Shown piece after piece: positions 32,528-45,600 of a stretch of 64,000 bases of DNA. This DNA comes from Metallyticus violacea (Eukaryota; Arthropoda; Insecta; Mantodea; Metallyticidae), in contig CM060831.1 of the NCBI GenBank assembly GCA_030762175.1, forward strand, positions 138,302,001 through 138,366,000, in the 5' to 3' direction. The notes below the pieces were generated by a model that saw only the letters and a list, made by a program, of their open reading frames with translations, searched no databases and was not told where the DNA came from. Position 1 is the first letter of the stretch; each line of letters opens with the position of its first letter. A program made the translations under genes and the position numbers.

Positions 32528-34421
32528 ATGGATAGCAAATTCTTCTCTGCTGAGGAGGAAGAAATTCTGATAGACCTAATCGGCGAATATCCGCCTTTGT
32601 ACTCGTTTAAGAATGAGGCATTCAAAGACAAAGAATTAAAGGCAACTATTTGGAGAAAAATCGCGGATTCTATGGGCAAGAATGGTAAGCTTATTGTTAA
32701 GTATATACGTGTTACATAACCAAATATTTAGCTGCTTAATTAGCATCCATAATATTTCGCAACACCAATGCCTGCCATTCATACTTCAACAGCCATTGGC
32801 CAATGCGGTTTGCGTTTGAATTGATGGTTGCCGGTCCGAGCGTGGTGTAAACAAGAGTGAACGGTAAATTAAGTTAGCTGTTCTGGAACATTCACTCATG
32901 ACCCCTAACCTTTCTTTTTCGTTAATGAAACATGCTAAAGTTTCTGTTATTATTTAAATAATAATAATAATAATAATGGTAATACTGAAACGGTGTTTTG
33001 TTCGGGCATTTTTAGGGCGAACATTAAAGGTTGGAAATGAACACATTAACGGATACTAATTATGGTCCTTTTTATCGTATTAGGACCATTAGAGTCTTTT
33101 ATTCCAACAAGTATTTGCATACATGTGCTGCAACTAAGCAATTGTTGGTGCATAACGTAACACACATTTGTCACGTTCGTGATTTAGCCGCTACTGCAAG
33201 TAGTAAAATATTCCACTGAAGCTAACCTCGGTTTCATCTTTCTCTTAAATTCACCTCCTATGCATCAACGAATATTAAGTTGGATCTGTTACAGTATATA
33301 ATTCCGCTAACCCTTCGGCATAAAAAAATTAGATCAGTTACATGAGAAATGCCAATAAGAAGGAAGAAACCAAAGCCGGGGGGCGGGGGTGCTATACCCC
33401 TTCTAGATGTCTAGAAAAAACGCTTATTACCTTTTCTAATAGTTGAATACATGGATTGGGGGAGGGGATGAATACTAACTAATGTATTGGGCATTAAATT
33501 CATCAATAACCTAAAACACATACTTGCTCATTAAAAAATACATCTTAAAGGCTGTTATTTTAGTTTTCAATAGTACTTTTTTTTCTGTATACTTTTAGAG
33601 GATGCTTGCAAAACCAAATGGAAGAACCTACGCGACTATTATATGAAAAAAAAACGGGAAGGGACGCTTCCTACCAATTCAGCCACACCAGGCAGTTCGC
33701 GGAAATATGACAAATATCTTAAGATGAAGTTTTTGGAATTGGAAACTACAGACTCAAGGTAATCTAAAGCCATTTCATTAAAATATTATCCAGCATAAAG
33801 CATTAGTAGTGTGATTTAGTGAGCACATTAACTTTTGTTACTTGCAGGTCAGCCAATAATACAGATACTTCCATGGTATCAGAAGAAGAAAACTCTCTAA
33901 TTCAACAGGAAATGTACGATCATCCTTCAATGAAAGACATACACCTGAGACAATATGAACACCATGCTTCGGGCTCTGCAGATGAACCAGATGGTACTTT
34001 CATTTCAGAAGAGTCATGCCCCCAGCCTTACAAGAGAGCCAAACTCGATTCCCAACTAAGACTGGCTCGCCATCAATTACTCGTGGAGTACCAACGTGCT
34101 TCGAGGGATAGGATGGAAGCTAATGGAGAAATACAGCCTCAGAAAAACAGAGCATTTATTTATGGTGATCCAAGTGATATGCACTTGCAGAAAACTACAA
34201 TTACTTATGGTGACCCAACCGAAATAAGAACCATAACTACTAGTCATGGTGATCCACTTGAAGATTTTTTTTGTGGCATTATAACCACAGTGAAAACTTT
34301 CACTCCAGAATTGCAGCTGCGAGCAAAGCGCAGCATTAGCAATATTGTGTTTGATTTGGAACAAGAAGCACTTTCACACAAAATCCATATGTCTAATGTT
34401 ATGGTCAAAACTGATCAATAG
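32528..34421 (+). CDS. MADF-BESS domain transcription factor, three exons, 296 aa
   Basis: Exons 32528-32684, 33599-33758 and 33848-34421 join in frame with GT-AG introns into 296 codons ending in TAG. Residues 8-95 form a MADF domain (a Myb/SANT-like DNA-binding fold): ILIDLIGEYPPLYSFKN, W42, then KTKWKNLRDYYMKKKR at 57-72. Residues about 243-281 match a BESS motif, a protein-interaction module (LEDFFCGIITTVKTF, then ELQLRAKRSISNIVFDL). Between them is a low-complexity linker with three GDP-centred repeats (YGDPSD, YGDPTE, HGDPLE). Adf1-type MADF-BESS proteins are nuclear, sequence-specific regulators; the targets of this one are unknown. The frame is intact although surrounded by dead transposons, so it is probably a functional host gene. 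A transposon-domesticated origin (Harbinger elements also carry Myb-like proteins) cannot be excluded. It faces HEATR3 on the other strand. A polyadenylation signal AATAAA lies at about 34589. Confidence 0.85.
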
Positions 34422-34679
34422 TATTTGGTTTAAAACAATATATTAATTTAGTGAACTGTTGACAATTCTTTAATTGACTTATAAGGCTTTTGAAGTTTGG
34501 TGACATGTGAATTTTTTTTAACACAAAGGAAATAACATGTTAATAGGAACTTAAAAAGAAAAACTCTTGAATCAATGTTTATAAACAAATAAAATGTAGC
34601 TGGCATTGATTTGGTCCAAAATAAATTTAATCTTGTTAAAAAACATTATTTTACATCATTTACATCCTCACCCAATAGT

Positions 34680-34900
34680 AACATGCTTTCTGTAGGGTAT
34701 AACTTCCTGAGAAACTTGGCAGTTAATATCACCCTTTCCATGACAAAGAAACACTGTCAAGACTGGAAAATTTTCTTTCCATGACCTACTTAATCTCCAG
34801 ATTTAACACCAAGAGATTATCACCTCTCTGGACCACTTAAAGGTTTTCTAAGCCTGGCTTTACACTCCCCTTAAAAAAAAATTGCCCTCTCTTAGTACAG
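34680..34900 (+). pseudogene. Short mariner transposase fragment
   Basis: Frames read ENFLSMTYLISRF and, shifted, PDLTPRDYHLSGPLKGFL (about 34796-34850), matching the mariner segment P-D-L-(A/T)-P-x-D-Y-H-L-F-G-P-L-K. It lies just 3' of the MADF-BESS gene. Confidence 0.65.
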
Positions 34901-35773
34901 ACTTAAGCAATCCACGGGAGATTTAATACAGTTTTATCTTTGAAAAGTGAATCACAATGGAAAAATAATATCCATAAGTGTATATCTTTGATCCTTACAA
35001 GGATAGTAGGCCATGTGATTTCTCCTGACTTGATCTTCAGGTAGTTAGCCTCACTTCACAGAATTCTTTTTTTTTATTTTAAAGATATCTAAGCCTTACT
35101 GCAATTGTCATTTTGCCAACAAATTCATTCAGATATACTAATTTTTGTTCAAACAAAGATAGTTAAATGCACATTTACACTCTTCAGTATAAATATTCTT
35201 CATTTATGTTGCCTAATATTAATTTACAACTGACTTTAAAAAATGTAGGGGAAGTTCTCTAATTAAAAGATATATTGATCACCATACTTACATTACATTC
35301 ACATTAAGGGCATATTTTAAATATTTATAACACCACTAACACTCAGGAAATTATGATAATGGAGTCAATATAGTTTTTCCATTTCACTTAAACTTATTCC
35401 GCACTTTTAAGTAAAACTTTTCAATTGAAATATCTACCAGTTTGAGAGAGCATATAGTTACTTGATTACATTAAAAACATTTTTTCACTGAACCACATCC
35501 AATACATATGCATAACTTAAGATGCAGAAAGAGTGAACAACATATTTTTTAAAATTAATAATAAAGTTTAATTCTCAATGATAATCCATCAAAGAGAAGT
35601 CAAGAGTTCAGAAGTGAACTACTTTACAATCAATATTGTAAGAATAATAAATTATTCCTAGAATTTTATTTCCAAGACTCATTTACAAATAACTTGATTT
35701 GTATTCATTAAACATGAATAAAACTTATGATTGTATAAAATATAGTGAACTTTTGTAACAGTGGTGTCAAATA
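34901..35773. other. AT-rich anonymous sequence
   Basis: No HEATR3 exon, repeat or RNA gene was recognised here. It is probably part of HEATR3 intron 3. Confidence 0.4.
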
Positions 35774-36005
35774 TTAACATTTTAAAAAATTGAGTCGAAA
35801 TTGTAACATACACACCACTAAAATTCAATAAAATGGAAGACTAGTTTCGGGAGCCATCGCTCCTATCGTCAGTTCCTGGTCGACTGCCGGTCTCGTCGAC
35901 CAGGAACTGACGATAGGAGCGATGGCTCCCGAAACTAGTCTTCCATTTTATTGAATTTTAGTGGTGTGTATGTTACAATTTCGACTCAATTTTTTAAAAT
36001 GTTAA
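35774..36005. repeat. Perfect long palindrome: two 111-bp arms, 10-base loop
   Basis: 35774-35884 is exactly the reverse complement of 35895-36005. The loop is TGCCGGTCTC. Weaker similarity continues outward (GGTGTCAAATATTAAC on the left, GTTAAAATTTATGATGCC on the right). Each arm contains CTGACGA, a GGAGC-GATG-GCTCC hairpin and CGAAAC. Its right edge is about 73 bp inside HEATR3 intron 3. It could be a foldback/Penelope-type element end or an assembly foldback artefact. Confidence 0.95.
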
Positions 36006-36078
36006 AATTTATGATGCCAACAATACATATGAAATGTACGAACTAACACTACTGCAAAACAATTGAAAACCGGCTTAC

Positions 36079-37286
36079 CTTTTGAATCAATGCTGTGAGA
36101 GGTGTCATCACATCTTGCTCGACAAGCAGATCACAAATTTCATGACTACCACAGGCGCTCAAGTTCCTGTAAAAAACCACAAATGTAATTACTTGTTCAG
36201 ATACATCTGTGTGCTATAAGTACTAGTATTGTGTTACTGTTTAAAACCATAAAAATAATACAGCTATTTCTATAGCATCAAAGCTGATGAGTTCTTGTCT
36301 TATTAATGTATTTAAGCTTTGATATAAGGTATTTCTTGTACAATGCACACATCATTTGTCATTTAATCTGCTCGGTTTATTTGTTATGTAATACAAGCAA
36401 GTAATTTATTTTTACATTGCACCCTATTAATATGTCATATAACCATTTAATCTGGAAACCGCCTGTGGTGCCTCAGTAGTAAAAACAAGTGTTAAACACT
36501 ACTCAAAAGAAGAAGAAGAAGAAGAAGAAGAAGAAGAAGAAGAAGAAGAAGAAGAAGGAGGAGGAGGAGGAGGAGGAGGAGGAGGAGAAGGGAGGAGGAG
36601 GAGGAGGAGAAGAAAGCATTACTTTGATCAAAGTTTTCTGCTCAAGAATGATTCTTTCTGTTCCATTCAGAACTTCATTCTACCCCCAGGAGTTAGCTCA
36701 TAGCAAATATTCCCTTCTAACAAAAAAATAAACTTGGTAAATTTTTAGTTTTATAAGCAGTTAGTTATAAAGTAAGTATAAATCAAAGTGAAGTGAGTGA
36801 AACATCAAAATATTCTTCAGTATGTATAACTTTAAATTTATTTACAGATACTTACAAATGTTTAATAGGACTTTTTCCTGTCATCAAGTAATATAGACAA
36901 TATTGTCACAAATCCTACAAATTTATAATATATAATTGTAATGCTTTTTCTTATAAAAAACTGTAATTTATGCAGAACAAAGTGCAACAAAAGCCTTCAT
37001 CACAAGCTTAAAGATCTTCCTGGTAGTGGTTTCAAATAACAGAAGTACTTTCAGTCATACATGATCATATGATTCACAGATTTGAGATAAGATCACTTAT
37101 AGAAGCAACATCTTCTTTGTGAAAGAGCAAACCACATTGAACACTTATAAATACCTATAAAGAAATTGAAAGTTGTACAGAACATTTGATCTACCATTAA
37201 CTTCACTAGGATTTATATTTTCTTTATAATTAAATAGCTATCATGTTGCTACAATAACCACCATACAAGTAAATCAAAGACTAACT

Positions 37287-37338
<52 letters not shown>

Positions 37339-39636
37339 AGTACTCAGAAAATAATGGAGTCTGTGACAAATTTTAATAAACATTTATTTAAATGCCATTC
37401 TTCATGTATGAAAAATGCATGCAAATGAAAGTATTAACATTGAACAATTAAATGAATTTAAGAACAAACACAATTTTCCAAAGAAAATTAGACAGAGCAA
37501 TAAAACAGGTAACAGGTATCATATTTTAATTACTTCAGCTGCGATTTAACAATGTGTCCAAAAAACTAGACATTTTCAAAATATCTTGCAGTGATATTAA
37601 GAGTGGGCACGTGTTTGTTGTTGATGTTCACTGCTACCACCATGATGTGCATGGTTAGCTCACGGTTTATTATTATAGCTGGATTTTTCAGACTGATACT
37701 TCTGGGGTGAAAGGAGCGTGAATTTAATTATATCAAAATCACACTGGATAGTAATCTATGAAGTTTATTATCTTATTAACACACAACAACTGTACCTTTT
37801 CTGATAAAATGAGCTCTGAGAATATTATTAGATGTAGACTGATTAAGAGACAGATAACAGAATTTACATTTCTCTTCTAGGAAATGTGCTTTAGTAGCAA
37901 TGTTCCTATCGAGGTTAATTAATACTGACAATAATCTATTTGATTATACTTGATACTCCATGCAAATTCTCTTTTTATTTCTAATAAATCTTTAATACAC
38001 CTTGTTTTATCTTTATCCTGGTATAAATCATATAACATATTCCTATATGGATACTAATTCAAACTTGTGACTCTTAGTATTCACTAAGACTGATAAGTTG
38101 TAACTTCTCTTTATGGAGTACAAACCATGATTTCTTCTCACGGAATACAAAGCACATTCTCTCTCCACAGAATACAAAACACAACTAACTAACTATTTTA
38201 AAATATAAACCGTCACTTATTACAATGGATTGTCACAATTCATTCAACATTATGCATAACTAAACGAATTGTTAATTTCTATTCAGTCTCAACAAAGCTG
38301 TCTGTCTCATGTTTCATTGTTGCTACACATTATTAATGTTGTTGTGTTTGCCTTGGGTTGATTTTTTTTAATATTACAATTTTCTTTATTTATAGTTAAT
38401 TTATCCATATTCTTGGATATATGTGTGGTCCTTTGAACTGTTACACTTATATTTGAGTATTGTCATATAGTGTAATAGCCCTTATCTGATACACGAAATC
38501 TAGACAAATGAGCTTACTAGATTTATACCATTTAAAACATATTACCAACAAATATTTGTTATTTGAATTGAAAATTAAATGAAAGCAATGAAAAAGTAAT
38601 TGCTAAGTAACATAAGTGCTGACATATGCCAGACTTATCAGCATCATATCATTTTATTCTTTTCTCCGAAAAGCTATAGGAACCACTATGTAATATTCAA
38701 TCTTTACATAAATGAAAAATAGCATAATTATTGCACAACCAAATCCGCGAATTAAATTCACTTGTCAGCTGGCAGTGCTGATTTAATTCCTTGTTGGGAT
38801 AGGCTGAGTTTTCCTTCATCTTGAAAGTAAATGCTACTTATGTGAAGATGTAAGCTTCTGCGATTCATGTCCATAGCTAAAATCTTGGCTTCCAGGTGTG
38901 CTGCCATATCTTAGTAGTGAAATTGGTCATGTTAACATTTCATACAAGTTGAGCTGTACCTAAATGCTACATACTCTGGATGATATTTGAATTCCAGCTC
39001 ATTGAAATGTTTCTAATCTATCTCTTTTTTGTTTCAGAATCACATTGGTATAACACAGTAAAATCTTGGGAGGAAAAAAAAAAAAAAAAACCCAGTTCTT
39101 TATCATCTGCAACTACCCCTGCATTGGCTCCTCATAAAGCAAGTGTTCTGACAGAGCATATCTCTTCTGTGACTCTATGAAGAAACTGCTTCTTGCATAT
39201 TCAAGGCAAATTCATATGTCTAATTCTAGTTGATCATTGCAAATAATGCTTTTATATTGTTTCTGCAATTTACTGTTTGCTATGCAGAACTTTGCTGTTT
39301 CTATAAGGTTTGGCTCATATGATTACAGCCCGACATAGAGGGCCGTGATTTACTTTGCAAAGTTTATGCTATCACATGTTTAAGGAGGGTAAACACTGCA
39401 TTTCCATTCTGGCCACACCACTCATTTGCAGAAACTCATTTAAGTCAGAAACAGATAATACAGCATGATGCTCAAAACTGAACACAGAGCAGTGATACAT
39501 TTTTTTAAACTAAAGAAGGACTTTCAGCTATTAAAAATAAACATTGCCTTGATGGTGTGTATATTTCACTGAAGGAGTGGTCCAAACTATTTTGTATGGG
39601 CAGAGAGAGCCTTGAAGGGGACCATGTGAGGGTAGA

Positions 39637-39676
<40 letters not shown>

Positions 39677-42600
39677 AAGAAAAAAAAAAAAAAGAAAAAA
39701 AAAAAAAAAAAAAAAAAGAAAAGAAAAGAAGCAAGGTTGCAGCTTGTAAAACAACTTTGCTTGATATCCTTCATCAAGATTTGCATATGCCAGATGGATG
39801 CCCCAAATTAAATTCACTCAACAGTTCAAATGCAGCTGTGTATAGCATGTTATCTTGCAACTTGCCATGGTAATGAGAGGGTAGAAGTGGAATCCATCAC
39901 CACAAGCACCACAAGGCATGAAACTCCCTAGAAAGGTCCTTTATTATGACTATTTTAAAAATAGAATCCATGGAGTGGAGGAAGAAGGGTGGAGCACTCC
40001 CTAGAAGTCGGTCCTGGTGGTGTAGTGGTTACCATACTTGCCTCCTAACCCAAGATCGCGGGTTCGAACCCGGCCAGGACCGATGGATTTTTTCGGGGCG
40101 TAAAAATCCTAAGTATGGCTTCCTTCGGAAGGGAAGTAAAGCCGTGGGTCCCGTGCCGTACATTTAGAGCCTCTGAGCAAAATTTGTCGGCCGTTTCACG
40201 CCCTGAGTTGAATGGGACGCTGATGATCTGAGCTGTTAAAGAGCGTCCATAAATAAATCATTAAAAAAAAAAAAAATCCCTAGAAAGGTCAAGGCCATAA
40301 AGTCTAATAAGATCAGGGTGACAATTTCCTGGGACTGCAGAGTAATTCTGATGATAAGACTTCAAAGAAAGGATTGGGAAGTGCTATGGTGTATTAGCTG
40401 TTCAGTGCAATACAAAAAGAGGCATGGAATGCTGAGTCTGCTGCATGGCATTGTACCACTCCACGCAACTGCTGTGAACATGTGTGGCTTCCAGGAGTAG
40501 TTCATCCACTGTACAGCCCAAACCTTGCTCCAAGTGACTACTACCTGTTTTCAAAACTGAAATTTGACCTTTGATGACAGAGATCATTAACAATGTAAGA
40601 GTTGAAGAATTCATTTGTAGCATTTTGCAGACAAAAGCTTTGATCTAGAGGTTTGAGAAATGCATAGAAGTAAAGGAAGATAATACTGAAAATTGATACC
40701 TGAATTTTTATTCCATCCCCTATCTGGCATGGTGAAGCCAAAAACATATGGATGCACTTTGTATTTTCTATCTCGACTGAATATGCACAACTATAGCTTG
40801 GTTAATTATTTCTGTGCGAGTCTAACACTTGCATAATTAAGACTTAAGTCAAATGAGAGCAACATATAATTACTTCATATACTCGTTGTGTGCTTAAGAC
40901 GGAGTGTCTGTGTAATTGCAGCTATTTATCCCAATTGTATTTTAGCTATTTCAATATGAAGATTTTACAAAGTGATCTTAATAATATTTTCAATTGGGTG
41001 GTTAACCATAGGATGAAAATAACTGGTTCTAAAAGTAAGATAATGGCATTTTGTAAAAGATGAACAAGAAATATATCTTAATTATAAACTTGAAAAAGAC
41101 ATTCCACAGGATAACTGCTGTAAATACTTATGAGTTTACTTAAGATCTAAACTTACATGGGATGAACAAACCGATAGTATGAGGAAAGCATGGAGGGGGT
41201 TATGAGAATACTAAAAAAAGCAGTCCAAAATCAAAGGAAATAGCTTATTTGTCACTTAATGGAGTATGCAGCAGCTTGTTGGGGTTCATACAGAATATAT
41301 CAAATAAGTACCCTAGAAAAAATTCAGCAGAGAGCAACAAAATTCATAAAAGGTAAAAAAGAACATGGAATGACAATGATAAAGCATTAGGTTGGGAATC
41401 GCTAGCAGAGAGAAGTAAAAATGTGAGGATGTCTATACAAAGTGTATATAGAACAAAATGTATGGGGGGATATCACAACTAGATTAGAGAAAACCAACAT
41501 GTTATGGTAGGAATGGTCATAAGTTTTAAAACCAACTTAAGGCAACAGAAAACGAATATAGAGAAATTCTATTTTGCAAATAAAACCATAAATCCTGCAG
41601 TTGCCTATGAGGAATATCCTTCTCTGACAAGATTTAAAATTAACCTAAAATTGCATGTGTAGAAATAACTCACTGATGTAGAGAGATACGAATCTAATCA
41701 AAGTTAAGTTTTTCCTGGATTATTTGAAATATTGTTTAACACCTTATTGTATTTAATTGACTAGCTTTACTTAATTTGTTTGTATTATTATTCAATCTGA
41801 TAAATGTTTAGGCCTATATATGCTGAATTATATTTGATGAAATTAATATTTATTAATGTATTTAATTAAGTTAATATATGTAAAATTAAGTTGACATGTA
41901 TTTCATTAGTTTGAGCTATTTCACTAGGTTGATGTGTATTTAACTAGACGGACATGTCTTTAGTCAGGTGAAATGCAGTTAATTTATTTTAATATGTGTA
42001 AAATTATGTTAATATATATTTAATTAGTTTTAATATTTAACTATGTTGAGGTGTATTTAACTAGACTGACACGTCTTTAGTTAGGTGAAATGTAGTTAAT
42101 TAAGTTAATACTTGTAAAATTATGTTAATTTATATTTAATTATTTTGACGTATTTAACTATGTTGATGTGTATTTAACTAGAATGACATGTTAGTTAGGA
42201 TAAATGTTTTTCATTAAGCTAATGGGCATGTAAATATGTGCAAAAGTAATATGACAAGTATTTAAATTAATGGCTGAGGTCGTTAAGGTGCAGACTTGTA
42301 AGCAAGAGGTCTGGGATTCGAATCCTGTCAGGACTGTCCTCCCTGACTGAGGTTTTTTCCAGGTTTTCCTCAGTCCTCATGCTGGGGAGGTACCCTAAAC
42401 TTAGGCCTGGAATGTTTCCTTGCTTAAAAATCCCAATTTATCATTTCATCTCATGTATCATAAGTGACCACTGCCTATGGTATCTCAATAGTAAAAATGG
42501 GTGTTAAACATTATTCTGTATGTATTTAAATTAAATTGATTCATTTTGTTCTAGATTTCTTTTTTAAGTATTTTGCTGTAAATGATCATTGTATTTTCAT

Positions 42601-45600
42601 TATTTTTCACTGCTACAAGGTGTAAGTCCAATGGCAGTTAATAAATATATACATATATACATCTATTTACCTATTGACATGCACTGAGGTAAATTATAAA
42701 GTTTGTGCCCTTCCACCAGCTACTCCTATTTTCAAACTTGAACCAGTATCTATTCCAATCTGATTACGCAAAGCACAATGCCTTAAACTTCATAGCTTGC
42801 AGCAATACTCTATGTATTCCAATATACAGAATTTTCTGAGAGGAACATAATTGTTACCTAACTCTGACTCATTTAGTGCTACACAATGCATTATCCAACC
42901 AAATTACTTGATTATGAATTTTAGGTGTTATTAATTATTACTAATTCTATTTATTCTAATTTAGCTACAGCCTTCAAATTTATCTGTCTTTTATGATGCC
43001 AACAATGATACTATTTTTCAAAGCATACCTTAAGTTGATTAGGTTTTATTTTTACGTGATTAAAGGGGGTTGTCAGAAGGCACTTGATCTAGTGAATATG
43101 GCGGGTGACTTTACTGCCTGATTCAATATTTCATCAGGTCACAATGGAATGGAGTCACTGATTGATCCATATAAAAACTGTATGCTTTCTTCTCTTTTTG
43201 CTTTGCTACTTATGATGTATAGCACACATTGATGGTATTCATATTTATCTCGTTTTAATTTGAACCAAGTTTCAGTATATGGAGTCATACACATTTTCCT
43301 CAACTTCTCATGATGTTGCAAAATAACACCTTCCAGGTAAAAGATTGCTGTAATATTTGCATGGTTCAGTTGCACATTCATCCTAAAAATACTAAACCTA
43401 ATGTAAGAGGCTGCTGTAATGATTCCATAGGCTAATGGTACACTATTTTGAGGTGACAGCCTATAATGCAAAGACCACCTTCACGATCTTATGGCCAGCA
43501 GGCCTCCTACAAATCCAGAGATCTCAAGTTTAAATTCCAAAGATCATTTGTCTAGTTCCCAGAGATTCCTTGCTATGAATAGGTAAATGCCAGGTAGTTT
43601 TGAGCATTGCAACCTCCAAGCTCATTTACACACTCATTTTATAAAAAAAAAAATCATTCATCATCTTTGTTAGATCTTTGTTTTCAGTAATAAGAGAGGA
43701 AATGTTGACAGTGGTGGACAGACTTGTGCAAGCATGTAGGCAGGTAACATAATAACTACATTAAGACTGGCCCTTTACACCTCTCACTACCAAAGAAACT
43801 AATCTGAACTACTGTGCATCTGAAGAGGAGTGGGAATGTCATGACTAAATGAAAAAACATTACCTATCAGATGTTCTGAGATCATCAGCTACATACTTTT
43901 TTATTTCAAGATCATCTTGTTTAGACTTATATCTCTTAAACACATATCTAATCCCTAGTTACATTTAAGTTAGACAAACCTTTATGAAATAATAAATTAG
44001 TGGTTAGGTTAGCTTTAAGAAGTGAACCTGCTGTAACTAATAAATCAATATTATGAACAAGTCTCTTCTTTAATTATGTTATGTACTATTAAATTCCAAA
44101 ACAGATCTGGGTAAACACAGGTGTGTCAAATAACAACACAGAAAGGCACTGCTATACAACATGAAAAACTAATTAGATGCTTTATTCAGTAGCTGGGAAG
44201 AAAAATATTTTACATTTCTTAGAAAATCTTTTTCTATGAAATTCATGTCAATAAAAGAAATACTGAAACTTTCTATTTGCAAACAAAATCTAATTAATAA
44301 GCTTAACTCAAATATACTTGGCAAAAAAATGTCTTGTGCAAAATGTGTTAAAATTACAACCTTTATAAACTATTAACATAACTAGTTTTATATTTTCATT
44401 GATCATTGTTACTGCTCAAAAAACAGGGCATATGCTGGATCTGGGCAGTACAAAATTTGATAAGGTAATTGGATTGCTTGGAAATAAATGGCAGTTTTGT
44501 GACCCAAACTTCAATACAGCACTAATAAGTATAAAATTAAATTTATTATTAATACAAAATAAACTATCAGCATCTATATATTTTTGCAATTTGTAGCAAC
44601 CTTATTTATGCCATTTTGACAGAAATCATGACTTCTAAGAGATGATGATATTTCTTAATGCTGTTTCAGCTTCTTCTTGGTTATTGAAGACATTCTTCAG
44701 GAAACACTCCTGGTGTTTGAATAAGTGAAACTTAGTTGGTGACTGATTAGGTTAATATGCTGCATGAATTTGTAGTCCAGATCATTCAGCTTCCATGCAA
44801 GATGTTTTTGCAAGCATTATTATGAAGATGAATATTCTCTTCTAGCATCTGCTGATGCATTCTGTACATTCCTTGAGGCAAAGCTTCCACATTTGTAAGC
44901 CACAAGTAAAATTTTTAAAATTGCATAGAATAATTCAGGAGAAAGAATATAAACATTATTAGTAGATAATGTGAATGTGCTAAAAGTTAGTAACCACTCA
45001 CTACCCCCAAAAAATATATCAGGTTTTACAGCTAAAATCAGACCAAGGCAAAAATGGTGGCACAGTGTGCTGATGTCATGGTTATACCAACAGCAAGAAA
45101 AGCATTAGATAGCTGCACACAACAGGAGGGGATAGGGGTATAACTAGGAAAATGGAAATTCATACGCACTAACCTAAAGCTAACCTTTAGTGAATCCTAG
45201 AAATGGAAGACCCAGTTTGCCATGGCCTCACAGTTTCTGGTGAGCTGCTATTCAGTGGTAATGGTAAAATGATATAGCAAAACAAAAGAAACATGGAACT
45301 GATTAAAGTTCCAAGATGGGGAAAATGGAATGTATACATGCAAACATTCTGGTGTGAAATATTAATGTATTAGGTAATTTTATGTAACTTCCTTATTATA
45401 GTCATGAGTGTAATGTCATTTTGTTTCCTGTACAAGTGTTGAATTATTGCGTGTAAAATGTTATTTTCTTGCCAGAGAGCAGAAAGCTACCCCAGCCGTA
45501 AAATATGACTTGGGAATTTCTATTGCCTATTAACAATATTTGTAAAAGATGACCTAGACAAACCAATATTTTCTGGAGAAATTTCTAAAGGAGAATCCTT

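Larger units (their letters stand above)
39500..40740 (+). pseudogene. Mariner transposase relic split by poly-A and SINE-A
   Basis: In order: HTH-region end WSKLFCMGRESLEGD (39580-39625), an A-rich expansion (39637-39728), a decayed middle segment with HGVEEEGWSTP, the SINE-A insertion, then VTISWDCRVILM (40318), P-N-L-A-P-S-D-Y-Y-L-F-S-K-L-K (about 40517-40560) and FEKCIEVKEDNTEN-like residues near 40650-40695. The order matches a mariner transposase. Stops and frameshifts are frequent. Confidence 0.82.

Noticed and set aside
34077..34364. 95-codon - strand frame
   Set aside because: It is the antisense shadow of MADF-BESS exon 3.
39505..39817. Poly-F and poly-K frames on both strands
   Set aside because: They are translations of an A-rich simple repeat inside a mariner relic.
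43139..43471. 110-codon - strand frame as a gene
   Set aside because: It has no recognised domain, splice context or codon signal. It is kept only as a note in the intron entry.
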